64,000 nt of DNA from Acinetobacter pullicarnis (GCF_006352475.1 NZ_VCMZ01000001.1:1240001-1304000); one strand, 5' to 3'. Positions 31,274 through 40,495 are shown, counted from the stretch's first letter. Notes: a model not told the origin generated them from the sequence alone. Numbers and translations are program-made.

Positions 31274-32331
31274 TTTTAGAAGAACAACAAGCAGAGTTAA
31301 TTAAACTTCACCTTAATCCGTCTAATTTTTTTGATAAGGATGCAGTTGCCGCAGCCGCATTCTTATTTACTTTCTTTGAAGATGACTTTGTAAAGAAAGT
31401 AAATAAAGAAACTTTCTATTTATTGCCATACAAAGATATTTCAATTTATGTCTATGAATGTGGAATAGATTCAATACCATCAAACACAATAAATGGTTTT
31501 GCAACAACAGTTAAAGAATTTTTTATTAAAAATAATATGTGTGTTGATGCTGAACACATGGTTAAGTGTTATGAAAAATTTATTGATCATATTTTATTAG
31601 CCTTTGCACAAAAACTCTTTATGTTGAAAGTGTCTTCAAGTGCGCTGGTTACGGCCCAAAGGGCAGATGCATTGGCAGAAAAAGCAGAAAAATTAGCAAT
31701 AGAAGCTGACAGACTGGCAACTGAAGCCGATGCTCAAGCCAAATCAACGATTGCCAACTATATTTCAATTTTAGGTATTTTTGCTTCGATTATTTTTACT
31801 TTATTTGGTGGGGTTAATCTGATTGGTGCGACAGTTAAGTTGTTGGAAGCTAACTCTAGACTCCCATATCTAACATTTATTATTGCACTTTTGATGATCT
31901 GCTTGCTCACCTTGTTAAATATGATGGTCAAATGGATTGGAGCTACGAGCAACCTCAAAGAAAGATTAGATAGAATCGTATCAGGTGCTAGTGATTCTTC
32001 TTCTGGTGGAAACACATCAAAAATTAAGCTTGATTGGTGGGAGAGGTTTATTTCTACTGACTTTTATACCAAGTCAGTTATGGTTTTCTCGATTATCTTA
32101 GGTCTTAGTCTAGTTGGCATGTATTCCGTAAAGAAAGAGAAAATTTATAGTTATTCAACTGAGATAACGCAGAAAAACATAATTAAACCCGAAACTTCTA
32201 CGGAAAAGAAATCAGCTTCAAAATTCCAAAATGATAAGGGACAAGCTAATGTTGAATCAACAGTTGTAAGTAAGCTTGCAATCTCAAACAAGACAGGTGG
32301 CGAATCAAAAGATAAAAAAGAAGAAAACTAA
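31270..32331 (+). CDS. Membrane protein with coiled coil; candidate toxin or abortive-infection effector
   Basis: A protein of 353 residues. Residues 1-115 form a soluble domain, ~123-160 an Ala/Glu-rich coiled coil, then membrane segments at ~165-187, ~199-221 and ~270-287, and a Lys/Ser-rich tail (~288-353). It is the second gene of the Panacea pair. Panacea antitoxins are known to pair with varied toxins, including membrane-acting ones. I do not recognise this domain set, so it may be a new effector type. A sensory transducer is an alternative. Confidence 0.55.
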   Translation: MILEEQQAELIKLHLNPSNFFDKDAVAAAAFLFTFFEDDFVKKVNKETFYLLPYKDISIYVYECGIDSIPSNTINGFATTVKEFFIKNNMCVDAEHMVKCYEKFIDHILLAFAQKLFMLKVSSSALVTAQRADALAEKAEKLAIEADRLATEADAQAKSTIANYISILGIFASIIFTLFGGVNLIGATVKLLEANSRLPYLTFIIALLMICLLTLLNMMVKWIGATSNLKERLDRIVSGASDSSSGGNTSKIKLDWWERFISTDFYTKSVMVFSIILGLSLVGMYSVKKEKIYSYSTEITQKNIIKPETSTEKKSASKFQNDKGQANVESTVVSKLAISNKTGGESKDKKEEN

Positions 32332-32481
32332 CCCTATAGTCGGTTAGTTACCAGTACAAAACCCTGCATCTTTTTTAATACCAGTCCGCCTTTTAGTGTT
32401 TTTCGTCACCGCAAGTATCTTAGTGTTTGCTTAATGTTCAATGCTGTTGTATAAAAAAAGAGCAACTTAAGGGGGTGAACC

Positions 32482-32601
32482 ATGATAGATAAAACTATAG
32501 ATGTACTCGTATTATTGTTGTTCTTTTTATTAGCCACAACTATTTTATACCTCATAGGGCAATCAGTAGGCCATGATTTTACGACCTTCAGAATTAGCTA
32601 A
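32482..32601 (+). CDS. Membrane microprotein, 39 residues
   Basis: Begins MIDKTIDVLVLLLFFLL and has one long membrane segment (~6-26). GGGGGTG lies ~7 nt before the ATG. It lies 150 bp after the membrane effector candidate and before a terminator. Could be a small accessory or holin-like peptide. Function unknown. Confidence 0.45.
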   Translation: MIDKTIDVLVLLLFFLLATTILYLIGQSVGHDFTTFRIS

Positions 32602-32626
32602 ATAATAATCACATTATTTTAAACTA

Positions 32627-32647
32627 AACCACCTTCGGGTGGTTTTT
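32627..32647 (+). terminator. Terminator before the lipoprotein gene
   Basis: ACCACC and GGTGGT arms around TTCG with a T tract. Confidence 0.8.
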
Positions 32648-32722
32648 AAGGGCTACGCTGTGATGTGGCTTTTTATCACCCAATTCACCATAATGTTGTC
32701 ACTTAAGAAATATTGTGATGAC

Positions 32723-33055
32723 ATGAAAAAAATACTTTTGATGGTTTTGGTGGTTGGGTTGGTTGGGTGTTCGCAGAGCGAGTTAGACCGTTTGAAATCA
32801 GAGAGATCTAGGCTTGATGCGCAGGTGGTAGTTGTAGATAAAAAAGCAAGCGAATTGAGGGAGAAATGTGAGCAAGCACTTATTGAGTTTAATGAAGCAC
32901 GGCAGAGTAAGAAACTAGACCAAGAAAAAATACGCAATAAAGGCATTGAGATTTGCGAAGATGCTGGGATGGAGCTGAAAAAGAGCATTGAAATAAGAAA
33001 TGAGTTGCTCAAGCTTGAGGTCGCAATAATGTCAAAAGAAGGTAAGGAGAATTAA
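32723..33055 (+). CDS. Small coiled-coil lipoprotein
   Basis: A protein of 110 residues. The signal peptide MKKILLMVLVVGLVGC ends in a lipobox (Cys at ~16). A Glu/Lys-rich coiled coil of ~80 residues follows (SELDRLKSERSRLDAQ...). It would be anchored to a membrane and face the periplasm. ATG 32,723 is chosen because it gives the clean signal peptide, but its ribosome site is weak. A longer start at 32,693 is possible. Set between terminators as a separate accessory unit. Confidence 0.6.
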   Translation: MKKILLMVLVVGLVGCSQSELDRLKSERSRLDAQVVVVDKKASELREKCEQALIEFNEARQSKKLDQEKIRNKGIEICEDAGMELKKSIEIRNELLKLEVAIMSKEGKEN

Positions 33056-33070
33056 CACACAAGATAACCA

Positions 33071-33091
33071 ACCCACTTCGGTGGGTTTTTT
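33071..33091 (+). terminator. Terminator after the lipoprotein gene
   Basis: ACCCAC and GTGGGT arms around TTCG with six T residues, followed by ATTACCT. Confidence 0.8.
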
Positions 33092-33107
33092 ATTACCTAA
33101 CTTTCAG

Positions 33108-33130
33108 CCCACTTCCTGTGGGTTTTTTTA
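33108..33130 (+). terminator. Second terminator, before the tape-measure gene
   Basis: CCCAC and GTGGG arms, loop TTCCT, then seven T residues and ACGCC. Two terminators within 60 bp imply that one came with the inserted accessory unit. Confidence 0.8.
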
Positions 33131-33148
33131 CGCCAATAGGAAAGTAAA

Positions 33149-36100
33149 ATGTCTCAAGAAACAAGTTTAATCATTAAGATTGATGCACAGAACGCACAAA
33201 TAACCGTACAGCGACTAAATGAAGAACTACAGAAAATTTACAATCAGGGTAATCGTGCGAGCGGTTCCGCTGGCGATCTTGGGCGGACTTTCCTTGGTGT
33301 AAACAATAATACTCAGAAACTTAATACATCTTTAGGTAATACCAACCTAAGTATTGAACAGCAAAGCCAACAAGCTGAACGGAACTCTAAGTCTTTGCAG
33401 CAAATGGCTCGTAGTAATACAGAGGCTGAAAAGTCAGCAAATGGTTTGTCAAATGCTTACCAGAAGTTAGCAGGGTATATGACTGGTATTTTAACTGTTG
33501 GGAGTGCTATTTCACGTGCCGATGGATGGGTACAAATGGCGGCTCAAATTCAAAATGCTGCCGGCAGTGCTGAAAAGTACGACATGATTCAAAAGCATTT
33601 ACTTGAGACTGCAAATACAACATACCGTCCATTAAAAGAAGCACAACAAGTATATTTGGATGTTGGAACTGCGCTGGAGGCGACTGGGGATTCAACGGAA
33701 CGAGCTTTAAGAATCACAGACAGTTTGTCGTTTTCTTATACGCATAATGCAACTGCGGCAGACAAAGCAGCCTCAGCAACAAATGCCTTTAAAAGTACAA
33801 TTTACAGTCAAAAAGTTTCCAACCAAAACTGGCTTTCAATACTTTCTGCCGTACCGAGTATTGTTGATGATTTGAATAGAAGTACCGGTATAGCCAAAGA
33901 TAAAATTTTGCAAATGGGTAATGCAGGGGAATTATCATCAAGACAACTTAATGATGCACTGGATAGTAATCGTGAGCATAGCGAAAAGCTTGCAAATGGT
34001 ATGTCTAATAGCTTAACAGACGGTCTCACTGTGTTGGGTAATGCCGTTGACACCTATCTTGGTAATTTAAATAAAAGTGCTGGTGCAACAGATTCTCTAG
34101 CCGGCCAATTAGGTAAGCTTGCTGAAAACATAGATTTAGTTGCAAAGGCCGCTACATTGGTTGGTATCGGTTTTATGACAAAAACGATTATTGCGCACAC
34201 TGTTGCTACTCACGATGCAATTGTGAGTAGTAATCAACGCCGTGCGAGCTTAATCGCTGAAACACAAGCAAATGCAGTAGCGTCAGCAACTGAGGTAAGG
34301 CGAACAGCGGCAATTGTTAGTTTAAGGGTAATGCAATTGGCTGATGCACAAGCTACTGCAGCGCGTATGTCTGGAATGGCTAGACTGGCATATGTGCAAA
34401 CTACAATACTCCCGCTTGAAACAAAGCTAACGCAAGCTACGTCAGCTCATGCGGCAGCAATTGCTATAGATACGGTTAATCAAAATGCGAATAATGCTGC
34501 GCGATCTCGTGGAGCCTTATTGCTTGGGGCGCTTGGCGGGTGGACGGGTGTCGCTACAATTGGCGTGATGGCTTTATCGGCAGCATACTTATTATTTAAC
34601 GACAGTGCAAAGTCTGCAACCAGCACTCTAAATGCTCAAATCACACCAGTAGATGAGCTTGTTAAAAAATACTCAGAGCTTGATGCATTACAGCGCAAAA
34701 CATACATGCGCGAACTTGAAATTGAGCTTAAGTCGCTAACAAATGCATATACAGCATCTTATGCAGAATTAAGCGGCTACGTTGAATGGTTGGAAAATTC
34801 AGGATCGGTATCTGAATCAACCGCGCGTAAAATGTCAGAGCTATTAGGCCAATACACGAGAGGCCAGATTGATGCTACGACATTCTCAACAGAAGTCGGA
34901 AATCTCATAGGGGTGCAGCAAAAACATAAAGACAAGATCGATGATTTAACTACAGCACAAAGCAAGTCAAAGGTTGAGTATGAGCGAGTTAAGGCAGCAC
35001 AAGCCGCACTAACAAATCAAACGCAGTCAGCTATTGATGCCAACAATGGCGAGACAAAATCCATTGATGCTAAACGTGAAGCTCAGCAGAAGCTCAATGC
35101 TGAACAGCAGAAAGCTTACGACAAAGTAAAAACAAGCCTCGAAAAAGAGAACTACATCAATGTGAATAAGGGTAATGGTTGGAGTTATGAGAAAGCTCTA
35201 TACATGGCTAACTTCCGCGAAGATAGCGGTATGGGTTTTGGTCCCGATGCTAAAACGTTATCTAAAGAGCAGAAAGCAATGGCGGAGGCTGGGTGGCTAC
35301 TTCAATTGCGAGAAGAAGCAAGAGCTAAGGCGGCCCAAGCCACAACCAAGGAACTTAAGGAGCAAGAGAACACAACGAAGAGATTGGTTGGCCTAGTTGG
35401 TAGTACAGGTCGTAGCAGTGGCAATCATCTGCATGTACAGTATCCTAAAGGGTCAAATAAGGGAGGTGTTACTGCTGACCATATGTCACGTTTTCAGCTT
35501 GGCGGACAGACTTTGAAACCGAGCATGACAAACTCGCATTATGGAAAAGTTCGTGATGGTAAAAAGCACGGCGGTTGGGATTTTGCAGCACCTGCTGGAA
35601 CTGAAGTTACTACCAATGTTGCTGTAAAAGATGTTCAAAAGATGGTCTCTGAAAATGGCGGCCACACATCGCGTGTAACTTTCGCTGATGGCGTTGTCAT
35701 TGAATTGATGCATCAGATTCCAGCAATGATGCAAAAAGTGAAAGGTGGTGCAAGTAAAGGTAGTAGTACAAGCTCAAGTAAAGATGCTTTCAAAGCATTT
35801 CAGGATCAGCAAAAAGAAGCCGAACAAGCTGCTAAAAACCGCATTCAGCTTGAAATGAATGTTGCTGATCAGGTCACTAAAATCAAGACCAAGCTGGCTG
35901 AAGATTTTAAAGAAATCGATAAGGCGGGATTTAGCGATGATAAGGCCAAAGCACTGAAGGCCAAGTATCAGGCTCAGGCTGATAGTGAAATTGAACTTGC
36001 GAAGTTTGCACTACAAACAAAGCTAGATGATTATTCTGATTTTCAGAAAACCGAAATGCAAATGCTCGAAAAAAGCTATGCACAGAAGAAAGTCTATGCG

Positions 36101-37345
36101 GCGCAGGATTTGGAGTTAGGTGCCAATGAGCGTAAAGAGGCTGTAGTTCTTCTTGATAAGCAACTTAAGCAGGAGCAAGCGATGCTTATGATTGCTCAAG
36201 AACAGCGTATGTTTCAAATGCGTCAGCAATTCTTAACTGAAACCCAAGCTATGCAAGAGCGTTATCGTCTTGAAGAAGCTGAGCTAATTAAGGTTGCTGA
36301 TCTGAAAGAGCGTGAGTTCCAGCGCCAAATGATTCGACTTCGGCAAGAGGAAGAATCTAGAGCACGTTTGCAAAATGCTCAGATGAATTGGGCTAATGTT
36401 GATGCGCAAATGAAAGGCACTACTGGGCGTATACAGGTTGAGCAAGATCGTTTTAGTCGTCTTGATTCATCTCAACAGTTGTTTGATGCACAGATGGGCG
36501 CCGTGGATGGTGGTGAGCAAGGGGCTTTAGGACGTTTGCAAGAGCAAAGAAATCAGGACCTCATTACTGAACAAGAGTTTGAGAATCAGAAGACTTTGAT
36601 TTTACAGACTGCATTAGAGACCAGACAGGCTATCTATGATGCACATGCTTTACGTCAAACTGAGGTTGAAGAAGCCTATCAAAAGGATTCCATTAACTTG
36701 CAATTCACCCAAGCACAACAACTCACTGGCTCATTTGCCAATATGTTTCGTGGGATTTTGGGTGAGAGTTCAGGTGCTTATCGGGCAATGTATGCAGCGC
36801 AGCAAAGTTTTGCGATTGCTCAAGCAGGGATGAATATGTGGTCATCTGCATCTAAGGCATACAACGACTCTTTAAGTCCAACGGTGTGGGGGAGAATGGC
36901 TGATGCCAGTAAGGCGATGCTCGATCAAGGCACATTCTTAGCAATGATTCAGTCAATCACACCGCAAGGCTTCTCAACCGGCGGTTACGTTCGCGGTCCC
37001 GGTACAGGAACAAGCGATTCAATTCCTGCATTTCTTTCTGACAAAGAGTTTGTTGTGAAAGCTAGCGCCGTGGAGAAAATTGGCGTTGATAATCTAAATG
37101 CGATGAATCGTACTGGAGAGTTACCGCAAGTTCAGCGTGAAAGAAGACAGGCACAGGTAATTGGGGCTGCAAGCTCAGGTGACGTTATTAATGCTCCGAT
37201 TACTGTGCAAGTTAGTGTTCAAGCGGATGGATCAAGCAGCGTGGACACACAAGGGCAGGCTAAGCAGCTTGGCGACATGATCGGCAATGCAGTGCGGACA
37301 GTCATTAGGCAAGAACAGCGACAGGGTGGGTTGTTGAGCAAATAA
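33149..37345 (+). CDS. Tail tape measure protein with an internal M23-like peptidase domain
   Basis: A protein of 1398 residues, by length the tail ruler. The N-terminal ~1-330 contains the tape-measure domain; hydrophobic stretches lie at ~450-485. A LytM/M23-like region at ~745-860 holds GSTGRSSGNHLHVQY and, after it, KKHGGWDFAAPAGTEV. The region ~880-1100 is charged coiled coil. The C terminus holds GFSTGGYVRGPGTGTSDSIP, the usual tape-measure end motif. It sets tail length and may cut peptidoglycan on entry. Confidence 0.93.
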   Translation: MSQETSLIIKIDAQNAQITVQRLNEELQKIYNQGNRASGSAGDLGRTFLGVNNNTQKLNTSLGNTNLSIEQQSQQAERNSKSLQQMARSNTEAEKSANGLSNAYQKLAGYMTGILTVGSAISRADGWVQMAAQIQNAAGSAEKYDMIQKHLLETANTTYRPLKEAQQVYLDVGTALEATGDSTERALRITDSLSFSYTHNATAADKAASATNAFKSTIYSQKVSNQNWLSILSAVPSIVDDLNRSTGIAKDKILQMGNAGELSSRQLNDALDSNREHSEKLANGMSNSLTDGLTVLGNAVDTYLGNLNKSAGATDSLAGQLGKLAENIDLVAKAATLVGIGFMTKTIIAHTVATHDAIVSSNQRRASLIAETQANAVASATEVRRTAAIVSLRVMQLADAQATAARMSGMARLAYVQTTILPLETKLTQATSAHAAAIAIDTVNQNANNAARSRGALLLGALGGWTGVATIGVMALSAAYLLFNDSAKSATSTLNAQITPVDELVKKYSELDALQRKTYMRELEIELKSLTNAYTASYAELSGYVEWLENSGSVSESTARKMSELLGQYTRGQIDATTFSTEVGNLIGVQQKHKDKIDDLTTAQSKSKVEYERVKAAQAALTNQTQSAIDANNGETKSIDAKREAQQKLNAEQQKAYDKVKTSLEKENYINVNKGNGWSYEKALYMANFREDSGMGFGPDAKTLSKEQKAMAEAGWLLQLREEARAKAAQATTKELKEQENTTKRLVGLVGSTGRSSGNHLHVQYPKGSNKGGVTADHMSRFQLGGQTLKPSMTNSHYGKVRDGKKHGGWDFAAPAGTEVTTNVAVKDVQKMVSENGGHTSRVTFADGVVIELMHQIPAMMQKVKGGASKGSSTSSSKDAFKAFQDQQKEAEQAAKNRIQLEMNVADQVTKIKTKLAEDFKEIDKAGFSDDKAKALKAKYQAQADSEIELAKFALQTKLDDYSDFQKTEMQMLEKSYAQKKVYAAQDLELGANERKEAVVLLDKQLKQEQAMLMIAQEQRMFQMRQQFLTETQAMQERYRLEEAELIKVADLKEREFQRQMIRLRQEEESRARLQNAQMNWANVDAQMKGTTGRIQVEQDRFSRLDSSQQLFDAQMGAVDGGEQGALGRLQEQRNQDLITEQEFENQKTLILQTALETRQAIYDAHALRQTEVEEAYQKDSINLQFTQAQQLTGSFANMFRGILGESSGAYRAMYAAQQSFAIAQAGMNMWSSASKAYNDSLSPTVWGRMADASKAMLDQGTFLAMIQSITPQGFSTGGYVRGPGTGTSDSIPAFLSDKEFVVKASAVEKIGVDNLNAMNRTGELPQVQRERRQAQVIGAASSGDVINAPITVQVSVQADGSSSVDTQGQAKQLGDMIGNAVRTVIRQEQRQGGLLSK

Positions 37346-37351
37346 ATTGTA

Positions 37352-37389
37352 TTGAGTACAAAACCACCTTTTGATGGTTTTGTACTCAA
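37352..37389. terminator. 15-bp inverted repeat after the tape-measure gene
   Basis: TTGAGTACAAAACCA and TGGTTTTGTACTCAA form a perfect stem with an 8-nt loop, 6 bp after the tape-measure stop. There is little T tract outside the stem. It marks the left edge of the 37.4-41.1 kb accessory block. Confidence 0.55.
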
Positions 37390-37465
37390 CAAAAGGTTAC
37401 AAATAAATAAGGAGTTATTTTATTTTTTTGCTAACATAATGAAATTAAATGTATTTAATTATTTT

Positions 37466-38962
37466 ATGGCTAAGTATACAACCGAGAAAATTATTGAACA
37501 ATTCAGAAGTATTCATGGAAATCGGTACGATTATTCATTGGTCGACTATCAAGGCGATAAGTCAAAGGTAAAGATTATCTGTAAGGACCACGGGGAATTT
37601 AAACAATGGGTTGGCGTTCATAAGAAAGGTAGTGGCTGTAAGAAATGTTTTTTAAGTTCAATAAAACCAAGAGGTAATATAGAGCAACTCCTCGTAGATT
37701 TTAGAAAGGTACATGGAGACAAATTCGACTATTCCTTGGTTGAGTATGTACATTCACAGAAAAAGGTTAAAATAATCTGTAGAACACATGGTGTGTTCGA
37801 GCAACACATAGCCATGCACAGGAAGGGGCAAGGGTGTGCCAAGTGCATGTATGATGGAAAGAGGCATTTACTTGGTGATGTAATACATAAGTTTAATGAA
37901 ATACATGATGGTAAATACGACTATTCACAAGCGATATATGTAAATACCGACACTAAAATTAAAATAATATGCCCAAACCATGGTGTATTTGAGCAGGCAG
38001 CAGAAAAACACCTGCATGGTAATGGCTGCCCTAAGTGTATTGGTAGACATAAAACGCAAGAAGAGATAATAACCGAGTTCACTCTAGTTCATGGGCGCAC
38101 TTATGATTACAGAAAAGTAAAACTCGTGAGCGTGAATAGCAAGGTGATGATTACATGTTTTACGCATGGTGATTTTAACCAAAACCCCAGCAACCATCTT
38201 AATGGTCAAGGATGTCCAAAGTGTGCTGGAACATCAAAATTATCTCTAGGCGAGGTTATTGAGCAATTCAGGCTAACTCATGGCAAATTGTATGATTATA
38301 GTTTAGTTAAATACAAAAATAGTAAGACAAAAATTGAAGTAGTATGTAAAGAGCATGGTGTATTCGAGCAATCACCAGGTAGTCATAAGCGTGGCAATGG
38401 ATGTCCAATATGCGCGGGTAATTATAATCTTGATACCAATACAATAATTGAGCAATTTAAAGAAACACATGGTGATAGATATGACTACTCATGCGTGAAT
38501 TACACTAGAGCCTTTGGTAATATTCAAATTATTTTTCCTGAGCACGGCGTATTTTTGCAAACAGCAAGATCTCATAAAAGAGGAAGTGGTTGCCCAGATT
38601 GCGCTGTAACAATTGGGCATACAAAGAGTAGTTATATTGAGTACTGTGATTTATATAATGGTAAAACACACTTATATTTAATTGAGTGCAGTAAAGATAA
38701 TGAGCTGTTTTACAAGATTGGAATTAGTCGGCTTGGGGCAAATGAAAGGTTTAACACTAGACGGAAAATGCCTTACAAGTTCAAAGTGCTGAAAGAGATA
38801 TATGGTGATGCCAGCGCTATATGGGATTTAGAAAAAAGCCTACACATATCGTTATCACTACACAAGTATAAACCCAGTATTGATTTTCATGGCAAAACTG
38901 AGTGTTTCTTGGTAATAGACGACAATGTATTTGAATTAATCAATAATTTCATTGGTAACTAG
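37466..38962 (+). CDS. DUF723-repeat protein with C-terminal GIY-YIG-like nuclease domain
   Basis: About 498 residues. Six tandem ~60-residue repeats share the form EQFxxxHGxxYDYSxVxY, then KVKIICxxHGxFEQ, then HxxGxGCPKC, each giving a CxxC zinc site (the sixth has lost the middle Cys). The C-terminal ~100 residues (THLYLIECSKDNELFYKIGI, then ASAIWDLEKSLH) look like a GIY-YIG/T5orf172 domain. The layout suggests a homing-type endonuclease with a long zinc-bead DNA reader. AT-rich, foreign to the tail operon. The ATG at 37,439 is a possible start; ribosome sites are weak. Confidence 0.7.
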   Translation: MAKYTTEKIIEQFRSIHGNRYDYSLVDYQGDKSKVKIICKDHGEFKQWVGVHKKGSGCKKCFLSSIKPRGNIEQLLVDFRKVHGDKFDYSLVEYVHSQKKVKIICRTHGVFEQHIAMHRKGQGCAKCMYDGKRHLLGDVIHKFNEIHDGKYDYSQAIYVNTDTKIKIICPNHGVFEQAAEKHLHGNGCPKCIGRHKTQEEIITEFTLVHGRTYDYRKVKLVSVNSKVMITCFTHGDFNQNPSNHLNGQGCPKCAGTSKLSLGEVIEQFRLTHGKLYDYSLVKYKNSKTKIEVVCKEHGVFEQSPGSHKRGNGCPICAGNYNLDTNTIIEQFKETHGDRYDYSCVNYTRAFGNIQIIFPEHGVFLQTARSHKRGSGCPDCAVTIGHTKSSYIEYCDLYNGKTHLYLIECSKDNELFYKIGISRLGANERFNTRRKMPYKFKVLKEIYGDASAIWDLEKSLHISLSLHKYKPSIDFHGKTECFLVIDDNVFELINNFIGN

Positions 38963-39016
38963 ATTATATGTTATGTACCTCAACGACTTCAAAAAAGAGT
39001 AAAGCAAGATAATCCA

Positions 39017-39040
39017 AACCGCCATCACGGCGGTTTTTTT
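39017..39040 (+). terminator. Terminator after the DUF723-repeat gene
   Basis: AACCGCC and GGCGGTT arms with a 5-nt loop, then a T tract. It contains a copy of CACGGCG. Confidence 0.8.
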
Positions 39041-39158
39041 GTTATGAAAGTAAGGATTACCTTGACCAGCTACCCTCAAAATACAAACTTTAGGCTAATG
39101 TTTATACTGTGTTAATTTTGTTAATATTAGTTACCTAATTTAACACAGTAGATACATT

Positions 39159-39770
39159 ATGAATAAACTTCTTATTACTGGATTGTTCAGTATTGCTTTT
39201 TGTGCAAATGTACAAGCTGGAGATCTATCCCCAAAGTCTATCTTTGCTGAATACTCTTATCAAAAGGGTGATTTTGAAAACGATAGCGGTGTGAATATGA
39301 AGGGATTTGGTATCGGGCTTTCATCCTCACCGCAAGCAAGTGGGTGGTGGGGTAAGTTTGAGTATCAAGGTAATAGTGATTTTGATGGCGATTACTATGA
39401 GGTGTCTGGCGGTGGGCATTATAATTTTCTGAGCACAGATCGTTTTTATGCAATAGGAACTCTTGGTTTCGGCGCTGGAGTATTGGATGTTAAAAATTTC
39501 GATAATACAGCATACCTCACGATTCCATTAGGCTTGGAGGGTGGTGTTAATTTTACTCCTAATCTATCTCTTTATGGTGGTGTTGGTTATAAGTGGGCTT
39601 TCGACATTAGCAATAATGATAAAACGCGCTGCAACGATGGATCAACAAGCAATAGCTCTGGGTCGGGTGCTTGTTCATGGCATGGTGGTGTGAACTCTCA
39701 CTACACCTCGAATAGCATTGGTGATTTTGATGGTGTAACTTATAAAACTGGCTTGCGTTACAACTTCTAA
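39159..39770 (+). CDS. Outer-membrane beta-barrel protein encoded by the prophage
   Basis: A protein of 203 residues. A signal peptide (~1-20, ending NVQA/G) is followed by alternating amphipathic strands ([50 protein letters not shown]) and a C-terminal aromatic YNF end. It has the form of an 8-strand outer-membrane barrel of the OmpX/adhesin-like kind. A lysogenic-conversion protein that changes surface properties or blocks receptors is likely. A possible own promoter (-10 TATACT near 39,102) is present upstream. Confidence 0.7.
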   Translation: MNKLLITGLFSIAFCANVQAGDLSPKSIFAEYSYQKGDFENDSGVNMKGFGIGLSSSPQASGWWGKFEYQGNSDFDGDYYEVSGGGHYNFLSTDRFYAIGTLGFGAGVLDVKNFDNTAYLTIPLGLEGGVNFTPNLSLYGGVGYKWAFDISNNDKTRCNDGSTSNSSGSGACSWHGGVNSHYTSNSIGDFDGVTYKTGLRYNF

Positions 39771-39781
39771 TAGGTGATGTT

Positions 39782-39955
39782 ATGAAGCAGTTTGCATTTG
39801 GGATGGTTCTTCTGGTCGGTTTTTCTTCTTTTGCAGATGCCGGAAGAGGGAGACAGCCTTGTTCAGGGTCTAAAGGTGGTATCAGCCATTGCAGTGGTGA
39901 TAAATTTGTTTGTAAGGATGGCAGCATTAGCGCATCTAAGAAAATTTGCAGTTAG
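39782..39955 (+). CDS. Small secreted Cys-rich protein
   Basis: A protein of 57 residues. The signal peptide [20 protein letters not shown] is followed by four Cys residues in [12 protein letters not shown] and [15 protein letters not shown]. It belongs to a class of small exported proteins often found in Acinetobacter prophages, probably with two disulfides in the periplasm. It lies 11 bp after the barrel gene, so they are likely cotranscribed. Function unknown. Confidence 0.6.
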   Translation: MKQFAFGMVLLVGFSSFADAGRGRQPCSGSKGGISHCSGDKFVCKDGSISASKKICS

Positions 39956-39965
39956 TAGTCATAAA

Positions 39966-39988
39966 AACCACCTTCGCGTGGTTTTTTG
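39966..39988 (+). terminator. Terminator after the barrel/Cys-rich pair
   Basis: AACCAC and GTGGTT arms, 6-nt loop, then six T residues. Confidence 0.8.
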
Positions 39989-40024
39989 TTATCTGCGCCG
40001 TGAAACGATTACGCAAATAAAGTA

Positions 40025-40052
40025 AAACCCACTCATCCGAGTGGGTTTTTTA
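40025..40052 (+). terminator. Terminator before the GrlR-like gene
   Basis: AAACCCACTC and GAGTGGGTTT form a perfect 10-bp stem with loop ATCC and a T tract. The A-rich 5' side allows function in both directions. Confidence 0.8.
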
Positions 40053-40152
40053 TTGGAGAAAATTGAAAATCTCTTAAGTATTAACATTTTAATTTTCATG
40101 ACGTAATATCAAGTGGCTGAATTTTCAGCTAACTTAATTGCATGAGGTTAAA

Positions 40153-40476
40153 ATGAAAGACGGAATATATTTCGTGAAATTTAAAAGTAGCATCCAAGAC
40201 TTTGGTGAGGGTGTGGTGGTTGTGAATAAAGGCATTATAAATGGTGCGGATTTTGGTTTTACATACAAAGGTCGGACTAGTAATAATAAGGCAATTATTG
40301 AGATATTCCAGCACGACTTAGAGGTAGAGTCGGTGTTTGGAGACATAAAAAGTTTCCAGATTGAACTGGTTATTAGTGATGTTTCGGGTGGATATCTATT
40401 GAAAGGTGGTATTAAAGACACCCCTAATATTGAAATTATAGTTGAGGCAAAATACGTTGGTGATTTATTAGCTTAA
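40153..40476 (+). CDS. GrlR-like protein
   Basis: A protein of 107 residues. MKDGIYFVKFKSSIQDFGEG, the KGIINGADFGFTYKG block, the interior HDLEVESVFGDIKSFQIEL and the C-terminal IIVEAKYVGDLL follow the order of GrlR, the lipocalin-like negative regulator of type III secretion in attaching pathogens. Prophages carry distant GrlR relatives of unknown function. GAGG lies ~5 nt before ATG 40,153. It stands alone between terminators. The family call is from memory and the role here is open. Confidence 0.55.
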   Translation: MKDGIYFVKFKSSIQDFGEGVVVVNKGIINGADFGFTYKGRTSNNKAIIEIFQHDLEVESVFGDIKSFQIELVISDVSGGYLLKGGIKDTPNIEIIVEAKYVGDLLA

Positions 40477-40495
40477 TTCCACAACTTCACAGGAA

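Noticed and set aside
37352..37465. Start of the DUF723-repeat gene at the first in-frame codon (37,352)
   Set aside because: It would translate the 15-bp inverted repeat; there is no ribosome site and the repeats start only after 37,466.
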